Below, piece by piece: positions 37,501-48,823 of a DNA stretch of 64,000 nucleotides. The DNA comes from Aplectana chamaeleonis (Eukaryota; Nematoda; Chromadorea; Rhabditida; Cosmocercidae). Made by a program: the position numbers and the translations under genes. The notes beneath the pieces are model-generated. The model saw only the letters and a program-made list of their open reading frames with translations. It did not search any database and was not told the DNA's origin. Position 1 is the first letter of the stretch, and each line of letters starts with the position of its first letter. Location of the stretch: positions 352,501 through 416,500 of the forward strand of contig JAPDOI010000156.1 of NCBI GenBank assembly GCA_029168955.1, in the 5' to 3' direction.

Positions 37501-37838
37501 CTGCTCGGGCATATACTAAGAAGAACGCCGGATCGTCTCGTACAACACGCTTTAAGAATGCTTCCAAATCCTGTCTGGAAACGGCCACCTGGGCGTAGCC
37601 GAAAGTTCTGGACGGATGTGGTTAAAGAGGATTTAAAGTCACTCGGCATCGGAAGACAATTCAGGCGCGATGTTTCGTTTCGCAGGAAATGGAATAGTGA
37701 CAGCTGGATGGAATGTGTTCAAATTGTGGCTGAAGACCGTGAAAAATGGACGCGGCTGACTACTAGGACGGCACACCTCGGTGAAGATGCGGAATGACCG
37801 CGTCAGGCGAAAGCCAACCGATTAGGTCAAGTAAGTCA
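34563..37838 (+). mobile_element. Nearly complete RTE-type non-LTR retrotransposon
   Basis: The 3276-bp element is flanked by a 12-bp target duplication AGTAGGCTTCGA at 34551-34562 and 37839-37850. It encodes an apurinic-type endonuclease followed by a reverse transcriptase, the RTE order, and has no poly(A) tail. Two fragments of the same family are at 5700-6697 and 12722-13365. It inserted into a TTCGAA-rich tract. Confidence 0.9.
34565..37797 (+). pseudogene. RTE endonuclease/reverse transcriptase, one stop and one frameshift
   Basis: 34565-35896 encodes the endonuclease, with the motifs FATLNCRSL, ALQETRL, SAHAPTE, GIDANAKMG and SDHRPVLL. These carry the Asn, Glu, Asp/Asn and His residues of the APE fold. 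The frame stops at TAG (35894-35896) but continues in the same frame from 35897 to about 36420 through RKMKNGKAGGDDNITAEML. A frameshift near 36415 (after NYRGIS) moves to the third frame. That frame runs to 37797 with AGFRPGRSTIDQVF, LAFLDFEAAFDS, GVRQGA and LEYADDIVLFA, so the catalytic Asp residues are intact. The C-terminal part includes SETWA and GHILRRTPDRL. Only two visible lesions imply a recent insertion. Confidence 0.9.
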
Positions 37839-37850
37839 AGTAGGCTTCGA

Positions 37851-38000
37851 ACATCGAATAAATTCGAATGACGCTGTTTTTTTTTTGAGGTCCGATTTTT
37901 GAATAGATTCGAATGATGCGATTTTAGAAATTCCGATAATGAATACGTATCCGAATCTCAATTATTCGACTATATCGATTCGAATCTATTCGAGTGGCAC
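37851..38000. repeat. Right part of the TTCGAA tract split by the RTE element
   Basis: Contains ATCGAATAAATTCGAATGAC and ATTCGAATCTATTCGAG. It continues 34500-34562. Confidence 0.6.
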
Positions 38001-38582
38001 AACTATACCTTATGCGACTCAGTGGCTATAATCTTCTCTTGTGGTTTATCTCGTCGCGGGTGGAAGTGGCGTGGGTTGATTTATGTTTTCCTTTGGATTT
38101 CCATCAATTTTTGAAAGGTTTTCTCGCATTTATTTGGAGAATTGAAGAGGCATTGTATACCTCTGAACCATATACTGAATCAAACCTTCTAGTATACCAA
38201 TGTTACTTCCTACATACTTGTTCAGATGTTGGATGGACCATATCCAAGGTTTTGTCTTATAAATAACTATCTGCCATTTCTCCTTCTCATCTAAGGATTA
38301 TGCAATGGAGACGATGAGTTGTGAGCACATTTATATGAACCAAATTAACTTCAGAAACGTAACCAGTCAGCATCAAGTGTTAGGGCAACGGTGCACCGTA
38401 GCGTAAAGAACTGCTAACCGGCACGCTAGGGAGATTGTTGTGACGTGTAAGGTATTAACCGTTTTACCATCCACTTGCAGGGTTTGGTTAAGGGTATGAT
38501 GGATCGATGCAAATCTACATGAGGAAAATCCGGCCGAAATCGATAAGTTTGAAGCTGCCTGGGTTGAGATATTTTACCAAAT

Positions 38583-39222
38583 CCCTTTACCAGCAACGTT
38601 TCGGGTCATAGGCTCTTCATCAGTCTACTGTAATTCATAACATCACATCAAGTCACATCCAGCAGAGATGAAAAGATGATAGGGATTTAGAAACGCGCAT
38701 TTGGGTGGGGAGGGAGGGTTTTCGTTACTTCTGCGACTGGTTCGTAACCCACGTAGATGACAAAAGCCCTTGTTGGTGGGATTGGTTGGCTGGTCAAATG
38801 GGTGGTCAGTTTTCGATATCATCCTCAGACCTCTTTGCGATGCTAACAATCTCAATGCCTCTCTCATCTCTTTTTTCATGGACGGTAAAAGCCGTTTAAT
38901 CTCCAATGCCTCCCGTGTTTTCCGTTCGGCGTTGTCCGAAATGTTTATGTGCATGAAGGTGTTTGTGTTTGTCACGGTAGGCAAGCTGTCGTTGAGGTGT
39001 CTTGCCAACCTGTGTTTTGAAAAGGCGATGCTTGGGTAAGTTTGAGGATTTCATAGCGCCCTCATTTGAAAACAGAAGTAACCAAAACCCTCCCTCCCCA
39101 ACCACGCGTGCGTTTTCAAATCCTTATCATCTTCTGATCTCTGCTGAATATGATTTGATGTAATTTTATGAATTACAGTCGCCTGATGAAGTTCTATGAC
39201 CCGAAACGTTGCGGATAAAAGG
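38583..39222. mobile_element. Foldback element with arms of about 150 bp
   Basis: Left arm CAGCAACGTTTCGGGTCATA and GGTGGGGAGGGAGGGTTTTC are inverted at the right as TATGACCCGAAACGTTG and AAAACCCTCCCTCCCCAACC. Loop of about 340 bp without a credible gene. Confidence 0.8.
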
Positions 39223-40678
39223 ATTCTGTGAATTATCACTACGCAAGCAGTTTCAGACTCAATTAGCAGTCATCAATATTCTACCGTGAAGCTGAGGAAT
39301 CCAGCCATTTCAGAATCGATGAGCATTGATTATCGATTTTTGAGGAAATGTGGTAGGTAGCTATTTTTTGTGCGGGACAAGGGGATTGGCCGACGAGTTG
39401 GTTTTTGGCTACTTATCAAATCAATCAATTCTAATTGATATTATCGAATTTTTGCTACGTGGATAGGAAATGCCTTAGCTACAGCATCTGCAGATGAACT
39501 GAGAAATTTTACCTCCTCACAGCCTTTTTTGATGGTACCACAGCGTAATATCGAAGAGAAGTGAACAGTGATTCAGCCACTATCTAAGTCCAACTAAGGG
39601 TGCACGGTGGATCAGTCTGCTTACTAAAGGCTCCGACGAAGGCGAGAGCGCCCAATCGTTAGCCGAATGCAATCCGTGCAACCTTGGTGTACATACTGCT
39701 CAAGAAATTACTGCTACAATTATTTACCATGCCAAGATTTATAGAAAGACCGACGTGTAAAAGTGAACAATTCTTCAAAAGGGACAAAAGAAGTGGTGCG
39801 GTACGTGATAGAATGATTTCAATAATAAGGGGACAGTACGAATACAGAGTGAACAAGTCTACAAAAGCCGGCAGAAACTTTTTTTCCCAATTGACTCCCT
39901 TGATTGACTTTTCTATGTATATGGGAGAGACGAATCGTTGAAGCACTCAACACTGAAAAGTTTGTGGTTTGGAAATACTCGAAATCAATATCTATCATCT
40001 TGGAAAAAATATGATGTTAGTCTGATTCATGCCGACGGTTCGTTGTCGCTTCAAAGAATGCAAATGAAATCAATCCCGGGGAAAAAAATTTCAATTTCTT
40101 TCGGGTAGCTCGCTCAAACCTTTTTGGCGCAGAACTTTCCTAACAGCTATATGAGTGTGAAGGGAATTGTCTAAACTACATCAAGAGGAAAAGTTTCAGA
40201 AGATTGTTCGGAGGAGCGTGTAGACTCGCCACAAGGCATTTGGCCTCATCTGCTGGTAAAGTTCGTGGTGTTCTTGCGCTGGCATAGCATTCGTAGTTGA
40301 TGGTGGGACATTGATCTCACAACTGCAATCATTGTCATTCATGAGAGCCTCGTTGAATCGATATAAATTTTAAAAATGTGCTCTCTAAAGGCATAAGTGT
40401 ATAGCCAGTTTTGTCACAAAAAAAAGGATAGAGAAATGTACTGCTGCAAGACCTTTGTCGTTTTGAGAGTGAGTTTTACCGAATCTATTTTACGTTTTTC
40501 GATGAAATTACGCAGTGAGGAAATCATAGACGCTTCGGCTCAATCGAATCGCAGTGAATAGCACAATAGAAGTCGGCGAGGTCTAGCCAAGATATGGCGT
40601 AAATGACAGTATATGACGTTATCAAAAACTTTCGGGCAGGATTTGCAACGCACGCAATCGTTGAATCTGTTAACGAAC
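39223..40678. other. No gene recognised; expected site of the missing last beta exon
   Basis: If the beta gene were organised like alpha and gamma, its final exon should lie to the left of 40679. I searched for a minus-strand match to KRGRKRVHF and found none. The sequence is AT-rich with no clear repeat. Confidence 0.35.
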
Positions 40679-43600
40679 CTGTAGATGCACCCAACGGTCA
40701 AGGTGTGGTTAGTGTAGCCAAAACTGATGAAGTACGAGCATCCGAAGAGTGTACCTTCAGGCATGCTTTCAATCTATAAAAAGATCTTTGAGTAACGTTT
40801 GAAAGTATTCCTACTAGCCCATGACTGAAAAGATAGCTCTCTTCTTCTTTTCATTCTCTCGCGGGTTGTTGTAAGAATAACCTCACCACAGCTATTTTAT
40901 CCGGATGCGATTCTAGCAATTGTAGTGCATCTGCTATCCTTTGAAGGGTTGTTCTCGTGTCGTTTCGAAGATATGTTCTGCAAAGGCGTCCAAGCATAAA
41001 AACAATTGTGTATTCACAATTTCTCAACTACATTCAGTAATGGACAAAAATCTATTGAAATCGTCTTTTTCTAAAGTATCTTTGCTCCCTTTGGGACTAT
41101 CGATTTCATCTTTTGACACGGTATTATAGGTCATAATGCCGATATAATAAAATAAGCTACAGGACTATAGCGCAAATATTCATCGATGAGGGAAAAAAGT
41201 TTTCAACATTTGCAATTTGCGATTTTTTGTATCTTCTTCAACTCGATCGATTTGTTCGTCGTTTCCGATATTCTCTTGATCTTTACAAAATTCATGCCGG
41301 AGGATGTAGAGTGCGCGCAATCATTTTAGTCTGAGGAGTGGACGGGGCCGCGAAGGTAGATCACCCCACGCTAATCGAAACGCCATTCTTCAGTGAGGCC
41401 GCCAACCCCACACGGCCGGCCGCCTGGTACATGAGTCAGACTAGAAAGAAAACGAAAACCATACTGTGCCTTTAACGACGATTTTGGCGCGAACTCCAAA
41501 TCCGTTTTCGCAGTGTACTCAGACTGGTTTTTTATTACAATGGTTTTTCAGGGGCTCTTTTGACATTTCGTTCGTTAAAGCAGAGTTCGCGACAGAAGCA
41601 ATTTCCGATCTCTCATTATGAAAATGTAGGTCTGGTAAATACTAAAGTAAAAATAAGTGAAAAAAATTGCAGAAAAAAACGCACAAAAACAGACCAGGAC
41701 GGCTAATTTCAGGTGTTGGCCAGTCCCCAACTAACAAGCTTTCAAAGAAATGCTTGCTTATCCGTATTCTATTTTGCTCTTGAAGTGGCCAGTAGTCTCT
41801 AAAAATGCTCAGCAATTCTTTATAAGGAAAGTAGAAGACGGCAAAACATTGTTCTATAGAAATCTCGATAATTCAGGGCGGGAGGACATCAAGCAATAGC
41901 TTGTTCCTGAATGATTTTTCTCCAATTTTCTACTTAGCTGTACTTTTGCGATGGCCAGATCTACCTTTTCATGAGGATAACGGAATAACCGGTTCTATAG
42001 AGAACCCTGCCCAAAGAGGCCTACACGAAACCATGAAAAAATAATACACCATTAACTGCGCGTACGATGATTTTAAAGGCACAGTTTTAGCTCGGGGACA
42101 AAATCTAAGATTCCCACACAATTGTGGAGTGTTGGTGCGCTACCGTCATGAAATAGAGATATCATTGGAATGAGCGTGGAGCGTTCTTAAGATTGGAAAA
42201 AAATCTGAGGTTGGTCCCTGCCTTTAGGTATTTAAGTGAAAAAGCCTTAGCATACACAGTCACAGTGACATCTGAGTTTCTCTTTCTCAGCTTGAGAACA
42301 AGACATAAGATGTGCAGGAGGAAATTGATTGTACGAACATTCCTTGTAGAACCATTCTCTCTGACGGCTCCTCATCGTCCAAAAAATTCAAGCGCGTCAA
42401 CTCTGTATGCGCTGCATCTGCACATGAATGAGACCAGCGTTTCTGAAATCAGCACAACATTTGACTGTTTTGTTCACTGCGTCTACCTGGTTATCAAGGT
42501 GAGAAACGAAGGATAACAGTGCGTCCTCGTATTGATGGTTTTTCTTTAGGCTCAAAGACAGTGAGAAAAAATCCTTTTCTCTAGCACCATGACATAATTG
42601 TTGTGTGTTCGATGTGAAGCGAAACTGGTTAAGAACCTTCGTGTAGGAATATTAGGCTCTTGAACAGCGTCGGATGTTTTTACGCTATTCCAGCTCTTCT
42701 CGTCCTCAGAAGACTTTATGCAGAATGCAAATCACTGATTTGTTGTGAGGATGAAGACTCGTTATGAGTCTATTGTTGACAGTTAGATATGTAATATCGT
42801 CTTCAGGCCAACTGAAATTAATCACAAAAACAACCAGTTACACAGCGCGAACCACCGGGAGCGTCAATAAACTTCCCTTGGTGCTCTTCGTTGTTCGCGC
42901 TATGTAACTGATTGTTTTTGTGATAATTTCAGTTGGCCTGAAGACTATACTACATATCGAAACCTTGCCAGTAAACTCATAGCAAGTCTTCATACTCACA
43001 ACAAATAAGCAAGATATTACCAGGTTGTTCAATAAGTTTTGTAGTTCGATAAGAGAGGGCGTTCCTACTAGCTCAATTTTGTTTTCTTTTTGTTGGTACA
43101 ATCTTCATATGAACGTATGTGAAGTTTCATTCCAATCTGTCAATTCATTCTTTGTTTACAAGCCACTTAGTGTCGCCGTGTCACAGCAATGGAAAAAATT
43201 TAATATCGTGCAGTGATAGTGATAAAAGTCCTATTTTTAGAAGGTGTAGCGTCAGAAGAAATTCACGAACTAATGTTAAAAGTGTATAATGATTGTTCAC
43301 CTACATTTAGAACAGTAGAAAGATGGGTTGCTGAATTTTAGCCTTGGTCGTTCAAGCCTTGAAGACAATCCACCTGAGGGACGTTCAAAAAGCGCATCAA
43401 CACCAGAAATCAGCCAAAATACAGGATATGGTTTTGGAAGATCGTCGATTGACTGAGAGAGATCTACATATCTCTAAACATCTCATTAGGCAGTGTGAGC
43501 CGTATTTTAAGTTTAATTTTGAGTTTTAGAAAGCTGTGTGCACAATGGGTGCCGCATTCGCTAACACTGGAACAAAACGCATTCGAATGCAACATTCTCA

Positions 43601-46600
43601 GCTACATTTGGACCGTTCCAAAAAGGATAAAGTGGGTTTTGTGCGTCGATTCATCGCTATGGATAAGATGGATTTTTTAAAATTATTTTTGGATTAAAAA
43701 CTTTTCTGGTCTTTTTTCTAGTGTATTAATGTTCAGGGAGATTATAATGAATATTAAAGTGTATTTTGAGCCATAGAATTGTGTTTTTCTTATCGAACGA
43801 CAAAACTTATTGAACAAACTGGTATGAAGTTCAGGGAATGATCCATCTTAAAGGCAGTGTTCACGATGATTTTCGTCCCGGAGTTCTTCACATAAAACAA
43901 TACGTTAGCTCCCAAGTGTTATCAAAATTACGAAGAAACGGCGAGAAACGCATTGAAACTGCGTATTTCAGTGACATTATTCCATAAAATGGACTAGTTG
44001 TCCGTTTGGATGAACATGTTCATGGTGGTTGTCACCGGTGAAAAAATGGGGCTTATCAAAAATGGAACAATATTTTGGGCAAAACAGTATTAGTTAGGGT
44101 CTGAAAAAGGTACGAAGCAACAGAGAGTGGTGAATTGCAAAGAACGGGTACACCAAAGATTCCATTGTCACAACAAACAGTTCCTGTGATACTTAAGAGG
44201 AGGGGTGATACTTAAGGATTTCGTGTACTTCTGGTGCGTTTTTCTCAATTTCTACGTCAACTTAGTTCTACCCGAGGGTCGATCAATCAATATAGCGAAT
44301 AATCTCAGAATTGAAGATTATCGTGAGTACTGCCTTTAAAGCAGATCACTGAATTCAAGTCTGCCGGCTGTAGGATACAATAAAGCGGAAATATGGGATA
44401 GACGATTAAAGGCTGGTAACGTCGGCGTTAATCGTAAAGAGGTTGCGCGTTCACTGTTGAAGGTTCGCGCAAACTCGGTGCCATACGCTATAACATAGGT
44501 GCACCGAGTTCGCGCCAACCTTCAACAGCGAACGCGAAGTCTCTTCACGATCCATGCCGATGTTACCTCTACAAAAATGTTTTCATTTCATAGAGCTAAT
44601 AACTTGTGCTAAGTAGGCAAACAACTTGAACAACGGAAAAGGCTCGGGGTAGTTAGAGATATGAATTGTCTGAAGTTAGAGCCGAAACAATTCACATCTA
44701 ATTAATTTTTTCGCTTTGTTCACAAACTGTATTTCAAACAAAACGGCTATAATATAAATGAACGTATTAATTAAATAAATTCCAAAAAGAAATGAATTAT
44801 AATTATATATGATATAAGGTTGAATGATATTTTTTCAATTGAGGACCGACACTATTACCTATTCGCACTCCTTTCCGATTGAGCTTGCCTCCCTGTTTAC
44901 TAGCTCATTATCTATATAACGAAATGAATTTTGGATATTTGCTGAATTTCCTCTTCTATCGTCAGTAGGGAAACATCTTCAGCAACCAGATATTACCGGA
45001 ATTTAACCAACTGAGAGACGTCGTCAGGCATTCTATTTCACAAATTCGTAAAATATTCAACGAACCAGTCCAGGGTTGATGTCTTCATTGAAGTCTATGA
45101 AAACCTTTGCCTCCTCCGGGTAGAGCACTCCTGGAAGAGGGGCTAAAAGGGCATCATTACAATCCTGCGTATTGTATAGAATGGTTGGTAAGAGAAACAC
45201 TTTTCTACAGTTACTTACGCAAAGCGATGATGCTGACGATGAAGAAACAAAGCACCTGAATACCATAGTTGTACACGAACAAAATTTTCGAAAAATTTTC
45301 AAAAAATTTTTCAGAATTTATTTCGTTCGTTTTCGTTTGTTCGAAAGTTTCGTCGAACGATTTTTTTTCGAATTCCGTTCGTTCGAAATTGCGTCGAACA
45401 AAATTTTTTCAAATTTCGCTCGTTCGAAATTTCGTCGAACAAAATTTTTTCGAATTTTGTTCGATCGAAATTTTTTCGAACAAAAATTTTTCAATTTTCG
45501 TTCGTTCGAAATCCGATTTTTCGAATTTTTTTTCGAAATTCGTTCGTTCAGAATTTTTTCGAACAAATTTCGAAAAAAATTTCGAAATTTCCGACCAATT
45601 CTGAAAAAAGTTCAGAATTTTCGACGAATTTCGAAAAGAATACGAATTTTCGGTTAGTTTTGAATTTCGTTCGTTCGAGTTCCGAAATTTGGAAAGTTTT
45701 TCAAAATTCGTTCGTTCGAAATTTTTCGAAAGAAGTTTTTTTATTTTTCGTTCGTTCGAATTTTTTTCGAACGAATTTTTTTCATTTTTCGTTCGTTCGA
45801 AAAGATTCCGAACGAAATTTTCTCGAATTTTGTTTGTTCGACATTTTTTCGAACACAAATTTTTCAATTTTCGTTCGTTCGAAATCCGATTTTCCAAATT
45901 TTTTTCGAAATTCGTTCGTTCAGAATTTTTTCCAACAAATTTCGAAAAAAATTTCGAAGTTTCCGACGAATTTCGAAAAAAGTTCGAAATTTTCAACGAA
46001 TTTCGGAAAGAATACGAAATTTCGAAAAAAAATCGAATATTCGATTAGTTTCGAATTTTGTTCGTTCGACGTCCGAAATTTCGAAAGTTTTTCGAAATTC
46101 GTTCGTTCGATTTTTTTTCGAACGAAAATTTTCGATTTTCGTTCGTTCGACATTTTTTTCGAACGAAATTTTTTCATTTTTCGTTCGTTCGAAAAGATTC
46201 CGAACGAAATTTTCTCGAATTTTGTTTGTTCGACATTTTTTCGAACACAAATTTTTCAATTTTCGTTCGTTCGAAATCCGATTTTCCGAATTTTTTTCGA
46301 AATTCGTTCGTTCAGAATTTTTTCCAACAAATTTCGAAAAAAATTTCGAAGTTTCCGACAAATTTCGAAAAAAGTTCGAAATTTTCAACGAATTTCGGAA
46401 AGAATACGAAATTTCGAAAAAAATCGAATATTCGATTAGTTTCGAATTTTGTTCGTTCGACGTCCGAAATTTCGAAAGTTTTTCGAAATTCGTTCGTTCG
46501 ATTTTTTTTCGAACGAAAATTTTCGATTTTCGTTCGTTCGACATTTTTTTCGAAATTGTAGAACTATACTGCATACAATACATTTTGTCGTGATTGTAAC

Positions 46601-47560
46601 TCGAAGGGTCAGTATTGAAATTGTGAGTCGTTGTTGAAATCTAATAGATTCGCGGCTTCCAGTCAGAAGAAAAACATTTCATGATGTCATTTACGGAAGG
46701 TACTCTACCTAGAGTCCGGCTACCATTGCTGTAGGATAAGTGAACGGGAGAGGGACACTCTTATAATAAAAGGGGGTTAGCATAGCCTACGCGGAAATTA
46801 CAACGAATCGTTCTTCAGCATTATGCTGCGCGTTTTTCACTACCATGAGCGAGCCCGAGGTGTTCAAAAACTTGTATACACATGCAATCAAAATTTGATC
46901 TTTCAAGAACTTCTGTCCTCGTTTTTTTCCAAGAAGTTTCCCTTTGTCTTTGCATACGTCCGCTCTGTAGAGAAAATTATCCGACGATCGAAATAATTTC
47001 ACTCCATACTGTGGTCTATGTGCTCCTCATTCGGTGAATAACTCTATTAGTCGATTCGAAATGTTTATCGTAAAGTTGCTAAGGACGAGAGCGTCGACTC
47101 TGCTCCATGCACTGAGTATCGCTTTTCTTAGATCAACAACTGAGGCGACTTTATTGGAGTTCGCCTCAAACTTGCGCACAATGATCTCTTCATAGATTCT
47201 CTATGGATTCGAATTGGTTCACGCGCTGGTCGGTTCAAGATCCGTAGTAAACTCCCAGTTAGATTGATTAAATTATGCTGACTGCTGAAAAGGCAATAAA
47301 TTGTCACCGGCGCACTATCTGACTGGGTCGATAATCGGGGCAGAAGTTAGATAGACTCAGCGAATCATTTTGAAACTGATGTTTTGGTAAGGCCTCTTGT
47401 GTAAAGAAGAACTGTGAAGCCTAAAAATTTAGTCGAGCTTGCCCAGCCCACTGTTTTGGAATAAAAGTACTGGGACATTCGGCTCACTCACATACTTTGT
47501 TGCGCTGGTCCTCCAGTTTAAGATAATTAGAGGAAAACTCACAGTGAAAAAGGCGAGCAT
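40679..47560 (-). CDS. Secreted CAP-derived protein, tandem gene 2 (beta), 3' end not found
   Basis: Six minus-strand exons join in frame: 47560-47543, 45255-45219, 45142-45066, 42442-42339, 40977-40887, 40773-40679. Lengths are 18, 37, 77, 104, 91 and 95, the same as alpha and gamma except for one extra codon in the last. Residues 1-18 (MLAFFTVLCFFIVSIIAL) form a strong signal peptide. Then come YPEEAKVFIDFNEDINPGL, KRWSHSCADAAHTEL, LQRIADALQLLESHPDKIA, and MPEGTLFGCSYFISFG with a following GCIYR. No stop or frameshift occurs in the roughly 140 residues found. The last exon with the basic tail was not recognised to the left. It may be lost, diverged or displaced, so beta may be a pseudogene or encode a different tail. 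The introns hold a mariner, foldbacks and a 1.3-kb TTCGAA array. Confidence 0.65.
41322..41446. repeat. Short palindrome-ended repeat, copy 3
   Basis: CATTTTAGTCTGAGGAGTGG through GAGTCAGACTAGAAAG, matching 5256-5382. Downstream CTGTGCCTTTAA (to 41475) looks like the end of a larger TTAA-type unit. Confidence 0.65.
42786..42958. repeat. Small foldback
   Basis: GATATGTAATATCGTCTTCAG on the left is inverted at the right (CTGAAGACTATACTACATATC). The arms are about 80 bp and meet around the GC-rich centre GTGCTCTTCG. Lies in the fourth intron of beta. Confidence 0.75.
43020..43822 (+). mobile_element. Deleted mariner-family transposon
   Basis: Inverted ends begin CCAGGTTGTTCAATAAGTTT at the left and mirror at the right, with TA on both sides (43018-43019 and 43823-43824). 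At 803 bp it is well short of the usual 1.3 kb. It lies in the third intron of the beta gene. Confidence 0.85.
43223..43690 (+). pseudogene. Mariner transposase remnant
   Basis: Shifting frames give VEGVASEEIHELMLKVYND, TFRTVERWVAEF, a segment like VLEDRRLTERDLHIS, and later fragments. This is the N-terminal helix-turn-helix portion of a mariner transposase with several stops. The catalytic middle is deleted. Confidence 0.7.
43848..44339. mobile_element. TTAA-flanked AGGCAGTG-type foldback, copy 2
   Basis: TTAAAGGCAGTGTTCACGAT at the left and TATCGTGAGTACTGCCTTTAA at the right, 492 bp, beside the mariner in the same beta intron. Confidence 0.8.
44431..44551. repeat. Hairpin with arms of about 50 bp
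   Basis: TTCACTGTTGAAGGTTCGCG on the left is inverted as CGCGCCAACCTTCAACAGCGAA on the right. The loop contains AACATAGGTGCACC, also found at about 24090. Confidence 0.8.
45269..46556. repeat. TTCGAA-rich array with units of about 373 and 392 bp
   Basis: Almost the whole stretch consists of TTCGTTCGTTCGAAATTTTT-like words. A higher-order repeat is visible: the word GAAATCCGATTTT starts at 45508, 45881 and 46273, and the last two units are nearly identical (GAAAAGATTCCGAACG at 45799 and 46191). Long frames on both strands, full of Phe, Arg, Ser, Asn and Lys, result from the composition. It occupies the first intron of the beta gene, only 13 bp upstream of its second exon. Confidence 0.9.
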
Positions 47561-47589
47561 GTCGTGATAGATAGCACTCTACCACACTG

Positions 47590-47597
47590 CATTTATC
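47590..47597 (-). promoter_or_regulatory. TATA-like box of beta gene
   Basis: GGATAAATGCAGT on the minus strand, about 32 bp before the ATG at 47560, aligned with the TATA boxes of alpha and gamma. Confidence 0.45.
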
Positions 47598-47668
47598 CAT
47601 CATCCCAGAACAGCGTCAACATCAGGAATTAAACGAATATTTTGTTGTTTTTATCTTTCACAAAGCTC

Positions 47669-47680
47669 AGACGTGTACTT
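47669..47680 (-). promoter_or_regulatory. Conserved upstream motif, beta gene
   Basis: AGACGTGTACTT on the plus strand, about 80 bp upstream of the TATA-like box, matching GGACGTGTACTG at 34082. Confidence 0.4.
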
Positions 47681-48289
47681 TTTCTTTCACAAAGGTACAC
47701 GGGAACTCCGGAAATAAATTGGTGTCCACCTGTGTATGGTACTGTGTCTGGCCACTGATTTGCACATGAAAGTGAAGCCATTTAGTGCGACTGCTGACAG
47801 TGCATTGTATGGCATCTTGATTCTGGAGCTGAGTGATGGGGTCTAGCCACGTTACAAATTTAATTAGTCCTTCTCAATGGCGCTTTTCTATAGATTTCGA
47901 GTTTCATTTGCAGTTTTCACGACATAAAGCCTAGCGTAATGTGACCTTGAACTTTTCAATGCCGCTGATGGAAATTTTTCATTCGAACGGCAAGAAGAAA
48001 ATTGAGTCACTTTGGGAGCGGAAATGCTCAACGCGTGCCGTAGGTAGGGGTAAATGCCTGGGCGCGTTTGACGAATACCGAGTCCAGCAGCCCGTTGGCA
48101 AGGGCCGTGGAATGCTTACGACCCTCCTCCTCGGTGATCATTCGATGCCCAAAATTTTCGGAAATTCTTAACGACCCCACAGAGACGCTTCTACGACAAG
48201 AGCATCGAAAAGTTGCGAATTTTCATCGCTGATAAACAAATCATGGCGGAGGTGCAGCGGTTACGCGAGTGATATTGCAGTGGCGAGAA
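47681..48289. other. No gene recognised upstream of beta
   Basis: Apart from the promoter motifs just to its left I see no exon or repeat here. A 76-codon plus-strand frame at 47941-48171 has no supporting splice sites. Confidence 0.35.
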
Positions 48290-48726
48290 CGAGGTCACAC
48301 GTTAATCACAATGGTGTCTCTGAAATCGTCCAAAGCCCTCTACAAACGGAGTTATGGTTCCTTGACAATGCTTATATTTTAAGGGTAAAAAATTGGTGGG
48401 CGAATTGTCTCATGCCTGTATTTCTCTTCATTCGCAATCGTTACACGAGCGCGCGCCAGGATAAGGACACAGTCCAGCAGTGGGCCGAAGAACGACGACT
48501 GGTTGAGAATTCATCCATCTATCTAGCCGCTATCGAGTTCGGAAATCTGGTAGGAGTGTGTGGCCCGTGGTGGTGAGCGAAGGAGGTCGGGTCTGTAGTG
48601 GTCGCCTATATCTCGCTTGTTTGGAGGAATAAGATCTCGCACTCCTCAGAAGTTATACAGGAGGGGTCCACTACACAATCCAATGAAAGACACAAAACTC
48701 ATGTCTGAGCGCGTACTGTGCCTTCA
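48290..48726. mobile_element. AGGCACAG-type element, copy 4, left end missing
   Basis: From GAGGTCACACGTTAATCACA to GCGTACTGTGCCTTCAA it follows copies at 28739 and 55070. The left TTAA end is absent. Confidence 0.7.
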
Positions 48727-48823
48727 AGAGCTAGAGGGCCGGTGTAGGGACCATTTGGGCGCCAGGCGAGACTAGCTCCGCCTCGCCCAGTGGTGGGTAC
48801 GGGCGCTGGGCCCTTCGACTTTC

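Noticed and set aside
39961..40020. Candidate last exon of beta (reverse complement contains TTTCGAGTATTTCC)
   Set aside because: Similarity to the alpha tail exon is only about 15 bases. There is no acceptor in the right phase and no basic motif in frame.
42193..42516. 107-codon plus-strand frame
   Set aside because: It is the antisense shadow of the fourth beta exon (42339-42442), which is supported on the minus strand by phase, length and sequence.
45318..46637. Long open frames on both strands rich in Phe, Arg, Ser, Asn and Lys
   Set aside because: They arise from the TTCGAA array, are open in several frames at once, and have no splice sites or domain character.
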